The position numbers and the translations under genes are program-made. A stretch of 22,362 nucleotides of DNA, from the NCBI GenBank assembly GCA_001017865.1, contig LATQ01000282.1, forward strand, positions 1 to 22,362, read 5' to 3'. Position 1 is the stretch's first letter. The number at the start of each line of letters is the position of its first letter. Of this stretch, positions 1 to 7,878 are shown in pieces. The stretch is from Rhodococcus sp. IITR03. Its GTDB lineage: Bacteria; Actinomycetota; Actinomycetes; Mycobacteriales; Mycobacteriaceae. Under the pieces are notes generated by a model. It saw only the letters and a program-made list of their open reading frames with translations. It made no database searches and was not told where the DNA came from.

Positions 1-216
1 TGGGTGGTGCCGAAGCGACGCCGTCGGCGCCCTGCTCCCCGGGCGGGTGATCAGGGTCATGGCCAGCAGGTCGGCACCACGACGGCGACGAGCGCGCCGG
101 CCGCGGCGAGCGCAAGTGCGATCCTCGCCCGATGCCCTGGCCGGCGCCGGTCACGAGGCGGTGCCACCCGCGAGGGGGGTGGTGGGAACGATCGGGTCCA
201 TGCGGGTCACGGCCAT
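1..216 (-). CDS. Short-chain dehydrogenase/reductase, N-terminal part (runs off the window)
   Basis: This is the 5' end of an SDR-family NAD(P)-dependent oxidoreductase read leftwards; the rest lies before base 1. ATG at 216 is preceded by CAGGAG six bases upstream. The first frame reads MAVTRMDPIVPTTPLAGGTA. After one lost base (GCCTCGTG where GCCCTCGTG is expected) the nucleotide-binding signature LVTGAGQGIGR follows. A second lost base just after GIGR leads into IALALAAAGALVAVV, the usual helix and second strand of the Rossmann fold, and a third may precede ADLLAMT. It is divergent from the TetR gene and shares its palindromic operator, so that repressor probably controls it. The substrate cannot be told; next to kshA, a steroid or other hydroxy-acyl substrate is a guess. 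The family call is fairly secure, the exact frame is not. Confidence 0.55.
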
Positions 217-247
217 GCATACTCCTGAAGACGTCGGGACGGGACTC

Positions 248-267
248 CATTGATCGGTTGATCAATG
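248..267. promoter_or_regulatory. Perfect palindromic TetR-type operator in divergent promoter region
   Basis: The arms CATTGATC and GATCAATG are exact reverse complements separated by GGTT. The palindrome sits 32 bases upstream of the SDR start and 58 bases upstream of the TetR GTG. It overlaps a possible TetR promoter: TTGATC at 258-263, a 16-base spacer and TACGGT at 280-285. That placement is typical of a TetR repressor that controls itself and its divergent neighbour. The binding protein is inferred from position only. Confidence 0.65.
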
Positions 268-324
268 AATGTGGCAGAATACGGTCCGGAACAGGCCTCA
301 CCCAGGCCTTACGAGAGGACGACG

Positions 325-911
325 GTGGACCCGCAGGAGCGTAAGAGACAGATACTCGACAGGTCGGCGGAGATCTTCGCCCGCAAGGGTGTCACCGCCA
401 CCACCATCCGCGAGATCGCCGATGCGGTCGGTGTCTACTCCGGAGCGCTCTACCACTACTTCCCGTCCAAGGAAGCGATCGTCACCGAGCTCATCCGCGA
501 GTACATCACCGACCTCAACGAACGGTGCCGCGAGGTGCTCGCCCGGTCGCTACCGCCGGTCGAGCGACTCGAGGCCTTCACACAGATCGCGCTGGAAACC
601 TCCGAGGACTATCACGGCGCGACCTCCATCTGGCGACGCGAGGGCGAGTACATGCGCGAGCGCGTCGTCGAGGCCGACATGGTCTCCTCTGCCGACGCAT
701 GGAAGTCGCATGGCGCGAGGCCATCCGGGACGGCATCGCGGAAGGGGTCTTCCGCACCGACATCGATCCCGAAGCGTTCCGGGAACTGATCTACGACGCG
801 GTCTGGCATGCCTCCCGCTGGTACCGGCCCGGACCGAACCGCACCCTCGCCGATCTCTCGCGCACCATCGTGTCGTTGTTCGTCGACGGCTTCCGCCGAC
901 GCGACACATGA
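325..911 (+). CDS. TetR/AcrR-family repressor, KstR2-like (one frameshift)
   Basis: This is a TetR-family repressor of about 195 residues. The N-terminal HTH is clear: ATTIREIADAVGVYSGALYH followed by YFPSKEAIV. The C-terminal ligand domain ends WHASRWYRPG, which resembles KstR2, the regulator of the late steps of cholesterol breakdown. I chose GTG at 325 because GAGAGGA lies just upstream; an ATG at 265 in the same frame falls inside the operator and would add 20 atypical residues. The frame breaks near 708: the reading ...SADAWKS passes to WREAIRDGIAEG in the next frame, which one missing base explains. The stop codon is inside the terminator hairpin shared with kshA. It probably represses the divergent SDR and itself; control of kshA is possible but not shown. 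Confidence 0.85.
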
Positions 912-942
912 TCCGCCCCGCCGCGTACGGCGGGACGGATCA
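909..942. terminator. Bidirectional terminator between tetR and kshA
   Basis: The arms 909-923 and 928-942 form a 15-pair stem with one mismatch and a CGTA loop. It lies between two convergent genes and contains the TetR stop codon. There is no long T tract on either side, which is common for actinobacterial terminators. Confidence 0.7.
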
Positions 943-947
943 TCGGA

Positions 948-2084
948 TCACTCCGCCGAACCGCTGAGGTTCTCCTCGACCTCCTTGTGCCACGACTCGA
1001 GCGCACGGGAGGTGTCCACCTCGAACTCGAAACGCTGCGTCATGTCCGGCGTGACGTCCTCGAGGTCGACGTAGAACTGGTTGTACCAGCGACGCAGCTG
1101 GTAGACCGGGCCGTCCTCCTCCGTGAGGAGCGGATTCTCGATGCGGGACTTGTGCTTCCAGATCTCGATGTCCTGGGCGAACTGCTCCTCGAGACCGTCG
1201 GTGAACATCTTCGCCATCTCGGCGGCCTGCTCCTCGGACATGCCCTCGATCTTCTTGACGATCGTGCCGAACTGCAGCACGAACGAGTTGTTCGTGACCG
1301 GGTAGTGGCAGTTGATCAGCTTCGACTCGATGGTCGTGCCCTCGGAGACCGTGTAGATCGTATCGAGCATGAAGGACGGACCGTAGTAGAAGGCGTCCGA
1401 GATCGTCTGCGCCTCCGGCAGATCCATCTGCACACCGGTCTTGATGTCGTCGCGCCCGTAGGAGCGCATGTGCTGGCCGGCGATGTGCCCGTCGAAGACG
1501 TTCTTGAAGTACTCGGGCATCTGGAAGTGCACGTAGAAGAAGTGCGCCATATCGACGACGTTGTCGACGATCTCACGGCAGTGCGATCCCTCGACGTGGA
1601 TGGTCGTCCACGTCCAGTCGCTCCACTGCCCGTCCTCGTAGCCCTCGATCTCGGGGATCGCGAGCTCGGGAGTGGGCTCACTACCCTGCGGGCAGTGCCA
1701 GACGAACAGAACGCCGTTGCGCTCCATCGTCGTCCACGCCTTGGTACGGCCGAGCTTCGGCGTGCGGCGCGCGTACGGCACCGCTTCGCAACGACCCTGG
1801 CCGTTCCAGCGCCAGTCGTGGAACGGGCACGCGATGGTGTCGCCCTTGATCTCGCCGCGCGCGAGGTTGCCGCCCATGTGCCGGCAGAAGGCGTCGAGCA
1901 CGTGCAGCTTTCCTGCCGTGTCGGCGAAGACCACCAGGTCGGTGCCGAACACCTTGACCTGATGCGGCTTTCCGTCACGGAAGTTCTTGGCGAGGCCGAT
2001 GCAGTGCCATCCGCGCGCGAAGCGGGTGGGGTTGGTACCGGGATCGATGTTGCGGATCTCGATCCGCTCCTGGGGGACGGTCAT
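948..2084 (-). CDS. kshA: 3-ketosteroid 9-alpha-monooxygenase, oxygenase component
   Basis: KshA is the terminal Rieske oxygenase that, with the reductase KshB, hydroxylates C9 of 4-androstene-3,17-dione-type steroids; with KstD this opens ring B. The ORF is intact at 378 residues, the normal length. The Rieske [2Fe-2S] motif is C67-R-H69 with C86-P-F-H89. The mononuclear iron site is D178-M-A-H181-F-F-Y-V-H186 with N175 nearby and an acidic partner near D305, matching known KshA enzymes. The start codon overlaps the stop of the upstream 106-residue ORF (ATGA), so the two are translationally coupled. No kshB, kstD or other ring-cleavage gene is visible, so this may be one of the several kshA paralogues known in Rhodococcus, each with its own steroid preference. 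The paralogue number cannot be assigned from the sequence alone. Confidence 0.93.
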   Translation of the reverse strand: MTVPQERIEIRNIDPGTNPTRFARGWHCIGLAKNFRDGKPHQVKVFGTDLVVFADTAGKLHVLDAFCRHMGGNLARGEIKGDTIACPFHDWRWNGQGRCEAVPYARRTPKLGRTKAWTTMERNGVLFVWHCPQGSEPTPELAIPEIEGYEDGQWSDWTWTTIHVEGSHCREIVDNVVDMAHFFYVHFQMPEYFKNVFDGHIAGQHMRSYGRDDIKTGVQMDLPEAQTISDAFYYGPSFMLDTIYTVSEGTTIESKLINCHYPVTNNSFVLQFGTIVKKIEGMSEEQAAEMAKMFTDGLEEQFAQDIEIWKHKSRIENPLLTEEDGPVYQLRRWYNQFYVDLEDVTPDMTQRFEFEVDTSRALESWHKEVEENLSGSAE

Positions 2085-2401
2085 GGTTTCTCCTGGGCTG
2101 GCAAGGGGTGAAGGCGAACGGCGGTCACCGGCTGAGGTGACTGCTCCGTGGAAGCGAGAGGAGCGATGGCGGGGTCGACTCGGTGGCCGGTCCGGATCAC
2201 CCCGTCGGACACCGCCTCGTCCACCGTGCGGTCGAGTGCCTCACAGCGCATCACGTAGGCACCGGGACCGCACGCGGCGGCGGCCGCGATCTCGCGGCAT
2301 GCCTGCCTGGCCTCGTCGGACCACTGGATACTGGTATGAGCGGGGCTGTACTTCGCGACGAGCACGCGAGCGTCACAGGTGTGACAGGCGAGCGACTGCA
2401 T
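2081..2401 (-). CDS. Small Cys-containing protein coupled to kshA
   Basis: This is an intact 106-residue ORF whose stop overlaps the kshA start. GAGGAAGGGAACC lies upstream of the ATG, so ribosomes loaded here probably feed kshA. It has five cysteines: C6-H-T-C9 near the N-terminus, then C35, C44 and C53. The N-terminal CxxC and later Cys residues could bind iron or zinc, but it has no recognisable ferredoxin spacing. The C-terminal 40 residues are Pro- and Ser-containing and look disordered. There is no signal peptide or membrane segment. Coupling to an oxygenase that needs electrons and an iron-sulfur cluster suggests an accessory role in KshA maturation or activity. That is inference; I do not recognise a characterised family. 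Confidence 0.75.
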   Translation of the reverse strand: MQSLACHTCDARVLVAKYSPAHTSIQWSDEARQACREIAAAAACGPGAYVMRCEALDRTVDEAVSDGVIRTGHRVDPAIAPLASTEQSPQPVTAVRLHPLPAQEKP

Positions 2402-2515
2402 TGTTTCCGGTTCCCTTCCTCGGATGAGTCGAGAGTAGGAACCGCGATGTGGGCGGCGACACAGCTTTTCAGCCAGCGGGACAATCGCTCTTCCACCGAT
2501 CTCCCGGCGACTGCG
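2402..2515. promoter_or_regulatory. Probable promoter region of the kshA operon
   Basis: This 114-base gap separates the sensor kinase stop from the small protein start; both genes read leftwards. It must hold the promoter of the two-gene kshA operon unless the genes are co-transcribed with the kinase. I see no strong palindrome and no copy of the 248-267 operator here. Confidence 0.35.
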
Positions 2516-3916
2516 TCAACGTGGGAGTAGGCGGGGGATGCGGACGCGGAACGTCGAGCCGAGACCCTTCTCCGATTCCACTTCCACCTTCCCGCCGTGC
2601 GCTGCGACCAGCGCGGCGACGATCGACAGGCCCAGCCCGCTCCCCCTGATGCGCGGGTGCGGGAGCGTCGGCGCGGTAGAAGCGTTCGAAGACGCGCTCG
2701 CGGTCGTCGGGGTCGAGGCCCGGGCCGGTGTCGGCGACTTCCAAGACAGCATCGGTGTCCGCGGTGCCCACGCGCACCGTGACGTCGGCGTCGGGTGGGG
2801 TGTGGGTCAACGCGTTGGTGACGAGATTGCTCAACACCTGACGCAGACGGGCGTCGTCGCGAGAACCTCGGGGGTTCCCGGGCCGTCGATGGTGTCGAGA
2901 GTGATGGTTCGTTCGGGCGCGACGGCACGCGCGTTGTGCACCGCGTCGGCGGCGATCGCGAGCAGGTCCACCGGGGAACGGTCGAGCGGGCGTTGTTCGT
3001 CGAGTCGTGCGAGCATCAGCAGGTCCTCGACGAGCAGGCCCATGCGGCGGGCTTCGCGTTCGATGCGTTCCATGAGCATGCCGGTGTCGGTGCTCGCGCC
3101 CTGCCGGTACAGCTCGGCGAAGCACGGATGGTGGTGAGCGGGGTGCGGAGTTCGTGGCCGGCGTCGGCGACGAAGCGACGCATCTTCTCCTCCGAGCGTC
3201 TCGCCGACTCCTCGGATGCCGCGGTCGCTGCGAATGCCGATTCGATCCTGCCGAGCATCGCGTTGAAGGTCACCGACAACCGGCCGATCTCGGTACGGGG
3301 ATCGCCCTCGGGTACCCGCTCGCTGAGGTCGCCTTCGGCGATCGCTGCAGCGGTGCGCTCGACCTCGTCCAACGGACGCAGACTCATACGCACAACGACG
3401 CCGCCGGCCACCGCCAGCGCGACCAGCACGACGGCACCGATCACCGTCTGCAGCACGACGAGCCTGTCCACCGTCTCCTCGGTCTCGGCGAGGCTCATGC
3501 CGACCGTCGTCACGACACCCGACGCGTTCTCGGTGCTCATCACCCGCCAGTGCGGACCGTCGTCGCCCGTGGCCTCGACGGTGACCGGCCTGCCCGTCGG
3601 GTCGTTCGACACGTCGGGGGCGGTCGACTCGTCGTTGACGACGAACAGCACCCGGCCGTCGGCGTCGACGGCCTGCACGTAGAAGGGGCTCGGTGGTCGC
3701 CGGGAGTTGGGGCGTCCAGCGGGGGCGCCGGTGGTGGTCGGTCGGGTCGCGCCCAGGTGCGTGCGGCCTCCTCGAGGTCGCGGTCGACACGCGAGAGCAG
3801 GGAGTTCTGCAGAGCCGACGTGACCGCGACACCCGACGCGAGCAGACCGATGCCGGCCAGGAGCACCAGGCGACCACCAGCGTCCAACGGAGTGGCAGCG
3901 CCCGCAGCCGGTTCAT
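2516..3916 (-). CDS. Membrane sensor histidine kinase of an OmpR-class two-component system (six frameshifts)
   Basis: This is an inner-membrane HisKA/HATPase sensor of about 465 residues. Order of parts: MNRLRALPLRWTLVV and the first membrane helix (LVLLAGIGLLASGVAV); an extracytoplasmic segment that includes VQAVDADGRVLFVVNDE; a second helix (VIGAVVLVALAVAGGVVV); HAMP (RPLDEVERTAAAIAEGDL); the H-box FVADAGHELRTPLTTIRA; a dimerisation helix with RMGLLVEDLLMLARLDE; N-box QVLSNLVTNALTHT; G1 VADTGPGLD; ERFYRADA; and G2 GSGLGLSIVAALVAAHGG. The pieces lie in three frames, broken near 3870, 3690, 3118, 2865, 2665 and 2645. Each join needs exactly one extra base, for example GTCGCCTGG read as GTCGCCCTGG. 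The start overlaps the regulator stop by ATGA. It resembles the mycobacterial TrcS/MprB-type kinases; the stimulus is unknown. Confidence 0.87.
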
Positions 3917-4619
3917 GTGCGGGGTTCCCGCATCACATAGCCGACGCCGCGCACCGTGTGGATGAGGGGAACATCGCCGGTGTCGACCTTGCGTCGCAGA
4001 TACGACACGTACGACTCGACCACCCCGACCTCACCGCCGAAGTCGTAGTTCCACACGTGTTCGAGGATGCGGGGCTTGCTCAGCACCGTCCCGGCGTTGA
4101 GCATCAAGTACCGCAGCAGCGTGAACTCGGTGGGCGACAGCGACACGGGTTTGCCGGCCTTGAAGACCTCATGGGTGTCCTCGTCGAGTTCGAGGTCGGC
4201 GAAGGTGATGCGCGAGCTGCGTTCGGCCTCGGACACCTTGCCGGCGCGACGCAGGATCGTGCGCAGCCGGGCGATGACCTCTTCGAGGCTGAACGGTTTG
4301 GTGACGTAGTCGTCGGCGCCGAGCGTCAGCCCCGCGACCTTGTCCTCCACGGCGTCCTTCGCGGTGAGGAACAGAACGGGCGCGTCGATGCCGTCGGCGC
4401 GCAGGCGACGCAGCATGCCCATGCCGTCCATGCCGGGCATCATGACGTCGAGGATCACCGCGTCGGGCCGGAAGCGACGTGCTTGTCGAGTCCTTCGGCG
4501 CCGTTGCTCGCGGTCTCCACCTCGAAGCCCTGGAACTTCAGGCTCACGGACAGCAGTTCGACGATGCTGGGCTCGTCGTCGACGACGAGCACGCGCGCTT
4601 CGGGAATCCGGTCGGTCAC
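3913..4619 (-). CDS. OmpR/PhoB-family response regulator (one frameshift)
   Basis: This is a DNA-binding response regulator of about 235 residues. The receiver domain starts MTDRIPEARVLVVDDEPS, with acidic DDE, phospho-acceptor Asp in VILDVMMPGMDG, Thr in LFLTAKDAVEDK and Lys in DDYVTKPFSLEE. The C-terminal winged helix contains LSPTEFTLLRYLML and YVSYLRRKVDTG, ending GVGYVMREPRT. GTG at 4619 is the start in the receiver frame; the ATG at 4623 is in another frame. The break is near 4484, where one missing G separates GLDK from RRFRPDAV. It resembles TrcR/MprA-type regulators. It is coupled to the kinase by ATGA overlap and divergent from the VTC operon, with direct repeats in the gap that are its most likely target. 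Confidence 0.88.
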
Positions 4620-4663
4620 GCATCGATTGTCGCGGGTGAGGCTGACGCCCCGCTCGAGGAAGC

Positions 4664-4711
4664 CTGGCAGTTTCCTGTGAGCCTCCCGATTGCCAGCGAA
4701 CTGCCAGGAAA
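4664..4711. promoter_or_regulatory. Tandem and inverted TGCCAG repeats between the regulator and the VTC operon
   Basis: TGCCAG occurs at 4691-4696 and again at 4702-4707, a start-to-start distance of 11 bases, about one helical turn. OmpR/PhoB-class regulators usually bind such tandem direct repeats. An inverted copy, CTGGCAG, lies at 4664-4670. TTTCCTG at 4671-4677 and CAGGAAA at 4705-4711 form a further inverted pair. The cluster is 45 to 72 bases upstream of the regulator start and 26 to 73 bases upstream of the VTC start, so it can serve both promoters. Confidence 0.55.
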
Positions 4712-4736
4712 CCTCCAAGGCTCCTCGAGGTGACGG

Positions 4737-5592
4737 GTGTGTGCTGTCGGGGTGAACAACGGCTTCCAGCAGACCGCGAGCAAACTGCACGCGTTCAACC
4801 GTTACGAGATCAAGTACTTCGTCGACGAGATGAAGGTGCCCGAGCTGCGGCGCGAGCTCGCCGCCCGGATGGACACCGATCCGCACTCCCCGCACGGCGG
4901 GTATCCGGTGACGTCGCTCTACTACGACACCCCGGATCTACGGTTCTACTGGGAGAAGATCGAGGGCCTGAAGTTCCGCCGCAAGGTGCGCATGCGGCTG
5001 TACGGAGATCCGGCCGCGTGTACCGACGACACTCCCGTGCAGGTCGAGATCAAGCAACGCGTCAACCGGGTGACCCAGAAGCGTCGCACCGCCCTCCCCT
5101 ACGGCGTCGCCCTGCGATGGCTGAACGGACGTGAGGACATCGAGTGCGACGACTCGCAGCGGCCGTTCGTCAACGAGGTCTCCGGCCTCGTGGGGAATCT
5201 GGATCTGCGACCGATCGTGACCACCGGCTATCTGCGCGAGGCGTTCGTCGGCCGCGACGCCGACCTCGGCCTGCGCGTGACGATCGACCACAAGGTGCAC
5301 GGCCGCGACCGCGACTTCCACTTCGCGTCCGGCGCCGAGAACCGCTTCATCATCCGCCGAAGCTGGCCATCGTGGAGCTCAAGGCCAACGAGCGGGTGCC
5401 TACTGGGCGACGGATCTGACGGCGCGGCTGGACATGTCGGTGATCCGGGTGTCGAAGTACTGCCAGTCGGTCGAGGCGTTCGGGCTCGCACCCCGGTCCC
5501 GTTTCGGCGCACCGGAATTGGTGCTGCCGGACGGCTTCGATGCGCGGGTACCCGCCGATCTTCTTTCCACCGAGCCGATTCCGGTTCGCTGA
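4737..5592 (+). CDS. VTC-domain protein, polyphosphate-polymerase-like (two frameshifts)
   Basis: This protein of about 285 residues belongs to the VTC family, whose eukaryotic member Vtc4 makes polyphosphate from ATP in a tunnel lined with basic residues. Visible family segments are AFNRYEIKYFVD, TSLYYDTPDLRFYWEK, the basic run KFRRKVRMRLYG, VEIKQRVNRVTQKRR, TIDHKVHGRDRDFHF and the metal-site strand AIVELKANERVP. The reading passes frames near 5356 (CGCCGAAG for CGCCCGAAG) and 5400 (GTGCCTAC for GTGCCCTAC), then runs YWATDLTARLDMSVIRVSK to TGA at 5590. GTG at 4737 follows CGAGG by about six bases; GTG at 4752 is the alternative. It is the first gene of a three-gene set with DUF4956 and CotH. 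Family assignment is firm; enzymatic activity in bacteria of this architecture is not proven. Confidence 0.88.
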
Positions 5593-5619
5593 CTTTCCCT
5601 TTCCGAAACAAGGACGGAT

Positions 5620-6296
5620 ATGAATTTCGATTTCCAGGATCTCAGTGGCACGTTCACGACCTTCGACATCGTGGTGTCGCTGGCGTTGTCGTTCGTGCTG
5701 TCGAGTGTGATCGCGTGGGTCTACCGCTACACGCACAAGAACGTCTCCTACAGCCAGTCCTATGTGCAGACGCTGGTGCTGGTCGGCATGGTCATCGCGC
5801 TCATCATGCTGGTGGTCGGATCGAACATCGCCCGGGCGTTCGCTCTCGTCGGCGCGTTGTCGGTGGTGCGATTCCGTAATGCCATCAAGGAAACCCGTGA
5901 TGTCGGGTTCATCTTCCTGGTGATGGCCATCGGCATGACCACCGGTACCCGCTTCTACGTCCTCGCCATCGCGGCGACCGCCGCGATCTGCCTCGTGCTG
6001 CTGATCATGAACAAGTTCAACTGGTTCAAGCTCGACGTGCAGCGTCAGGTGGTCAAGGTGCAGGTGCCGCCGGAGCCCGCCTACACCAGCACCGTCGAGG
6101 ACGTTCTCATCAAGCACTGCAGTGAATACGAGCTGGTGTCCACCGAATCCGTCCGCGCCGGCGCCTGGTGGAGCTGTACTACACGGCGCAGCTGAAGAAG
6201 GGCACGAGCTCGAACGATCTGATCGCCGCACTGAGCGCCGTCAATGCCGGCCAGCGGGTGAGCGTCCTGACCGGATACGACCAGACCGACCTGTGA
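5620..6296 (+). CDS. DUF4956-family membrane protein (one frameshift)
   Basis: This is a membrane protein of about 225 residues. ATG at 5620 follows AAGGACGG. Three or four helices fill the first two thirds: DIVVSLALSFVLSSVIAWVY, LVLVGMVIALIMLVVGS, then the conserved loop ALVGALSVVRFRNAIKETRD and FIFLVMAIGMTTGT, and VLAIAATAAICLVLLIM. The C-terminal cytoplasmic domain continues into the next frame near 6164 (GGCGCCTGG for GGCGCCCTGG), reading GALVELYYTAQLKKG and ending VLTGYDQTDL. Its stop overlaps the CotH start (TGATG). DUF4956 proteins have no assigned reaction; they commonly occur beside VTC-domain and CotH proteins, so a shared membrane complex is a reasonable inference. Confidence 0.88.
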
Positions 6297-7824
6297 TGAC
6301 GGCACCGACACCGCGGCGCCGGCTGCGACACCGGATACCGACCTCGCTGCGTCGGCACTGGAAACTGCCGGTGGCGTTCGTCGCCTTCGTCGCGATCGTG
6401 GCCACGGCCTTCGGGGCGACACGCGTGCGACCCTACATCACCGGTGACCCGACGATCATCTCCTCGGAGATCACCGAGAACGTATCCGGCACAGTCGATT
6501 TGTTCGACACCTCCATCACACACGAGTTGTCGATCGAGATCGGCGACGCCGAGTACGACGACATGATCTCCGCATACGAGAAGGACGGCGACAAGGAGTG
6601 GGTGGTCGCCGATGTGATCATCGACGGCACCCGCATCGACGACGTCGGTGTGCGTCTGAAGGGCAACTCGACGCTGCGCGGCCTGCAGGGCGAGAACGGT
6701 GAAGGCCCGGGCGGCTTCGGACCCCCGGAAGGATTCGAACTGCCCGAAGGCTTCGAGTTGCCCGAAGGCTTCGATCCGGCGCAAGGCCCACCCGGGATGG
6801 AGGCATGACTCAGGTGGACCCGGAGGATCCGACCTCGCTGCCCTTGCTGATCCGTTTCGACAAGTACGTCGACGGTCGCGCGTATCAGGCATGACCGAAC
6901 TGTCGGTGCGGCCCGGCTCACCGGTGCTCAACGAGGCGATGGCGTTGTCGCTCACCGCCGAGACCGATCAGCCCACCCAGCGGTACGCGTACACGGTGTA
7001 CTCGGTCAACGACAGCGCCACCGCGACGCGACTGGTGCTCGAGCATCCCGACGAGCAGTACGCCAACTCGCTGTTCGACTCCCCCGGCTATCTCTACAAG
7101 GCCGATGCGTCGTCGCGGTTCGAGTACGTCGGCGACGACCAGTCGGACTACGCCGACCAGTTCGAGGAGATCAATGCCGCCGATTCCGGGACGCTGCAAC
7201 CGATCATCAGCTTCCTGAAGTGGATGGACTCTGCCGACGACGCCGAGTTCGACGCGCACCTGGCCGACTGGGTCGACGTCGAGTCCTTCGCTCGGTACGT
7301 CGCGACTCAGAACCTGCTCGTCAACTTCGACGACATGGCCGGGCCCGGTCAGAACTACTACCTCTGGTACGACCTCGATACGAAGAAACTGTCGGTGGTC
7401 TCGTGGGATCTGAACATGGCCATGCAGGGCGATACGTCCGCCGGCCCCGACGACACCATCTCCATGATGGGCGGCACAGGGCCGGGTGGTCCCCCACAGG
7501 GCATGCCGGGCGCGCGCCACCCGAGGGGATGCCTCAGGCATGCCACCCGGAATACCGGGAGGCGACGGTGAAGGTCGCGGCCCAGGCGGCGGCAATACCT
7601 TGAAGACCCGTTTCCTCGACTCCGACGCCTTCACGGAGATCTACCGCCAGGCGTATCAGGAGCTGTCCGAGCAGATCTACGGCAACGGTCTGGCGCTCGA
7701 GGTCCTCGACGAGGTGGCGGCGTCGGTGCCGACCTCCGACGGACTCACCGCCGCGGCGCTGCAGGAGAGCGTCGACTCGATGCGCTCGTGGATCGAGGAA
7801 CGCGCCCAGGCACAGCTCCAGTGA
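6296..7824 (+). CDS. Membrane-anchored CotH-family kinase-like protein (four frameshifts)
   Basis: This is a CotH-superfamily protein of about 510 residues. Bacillus CotH and its relatives are atypical secreted protein kinases. The N-terminus is basic, then a single anchor helix (LPVAFVAFVAIVATAFGA) places the rest outside. CotH segments: DDVGVRLKGNSTLRG, FDKYVDGRAYQGMTEL, NYYLWYDLDTKKLSVVSWDL (nucleotide/metal-site region WDxN). Two low-complexity insertions are striking: three PEGF units near residue 145, and a Gly/Pro/Met-rich stretch near residue 400. Frames change near 6802, 6892, 7512 and 7540; at three sites GGCATG occurs where GGGCATG restores the reading. The C-terminus (TRFLDSDAFTEIYRQAYQEL) is intact to TGA at 7822. 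Its start overlaps the DUF4956 stop, so the pair is coupled. Confidence 0.88.
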
Positions 7825-7851
7825 TCCAGCCCCGCTGAGCGGGGTCGGATC
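7823..7851 (+). terminator. Terminator after the VTC/DUF4956/CotH operon
   Basis: CCCCGC and GCGGGG pair around a TGA loop (7830-7844). Outer arms GATCC (7823-7827) and GGATC (7847-7851) extend the stem across a small internal loop. It starts within the CotH stop codon and marks the operon end. Confidence 0.7.
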
Positions 7852-7866
7852 CACCGAAGTTACGGA

Positions 7867-7872
7867 TACTGT
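7867..7872 (+). promoter_or_regulatory. Candidate -10 box giving a leaderless crotonase mRNA
   Basis: TACTGT fits the actinobacterial TANNNT -10 box and ends six bases before the ATG at 7879, so transcription would begin at or next to the start codon. There is no Shine-Dalgarno sequence before this ATG. Both facts fit a leaderless transcript. Confidence 0.5.
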
Positions 7873-7878
7873 CGGCCC

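Noticed and set aside
265..324. ATG at 265 as the TetR start
   Set aside because: It lies inside the operator palindrome and adds residues not seen in the family; GTG 325 has a ribosome site.
987..2111. A 374-residue plus-strand ORF opposite kshA
   Set aside because: It is the antisense shadow of an intact, well recognised kshA gene and has no family features.
3154..4680. A 508-residue plus-strand ORF opposite the kinase and regulator
   Set aside because: The opposite strand carries unmistakable histidine kinase and response regulator motifs.
2516..7824. Kinase, VTC and CotH genes as true pseudogenes
   Set aside because: The residues on both sides of every break are well conserved and each break needs just one added G or C, which fits sequence error better than decay.
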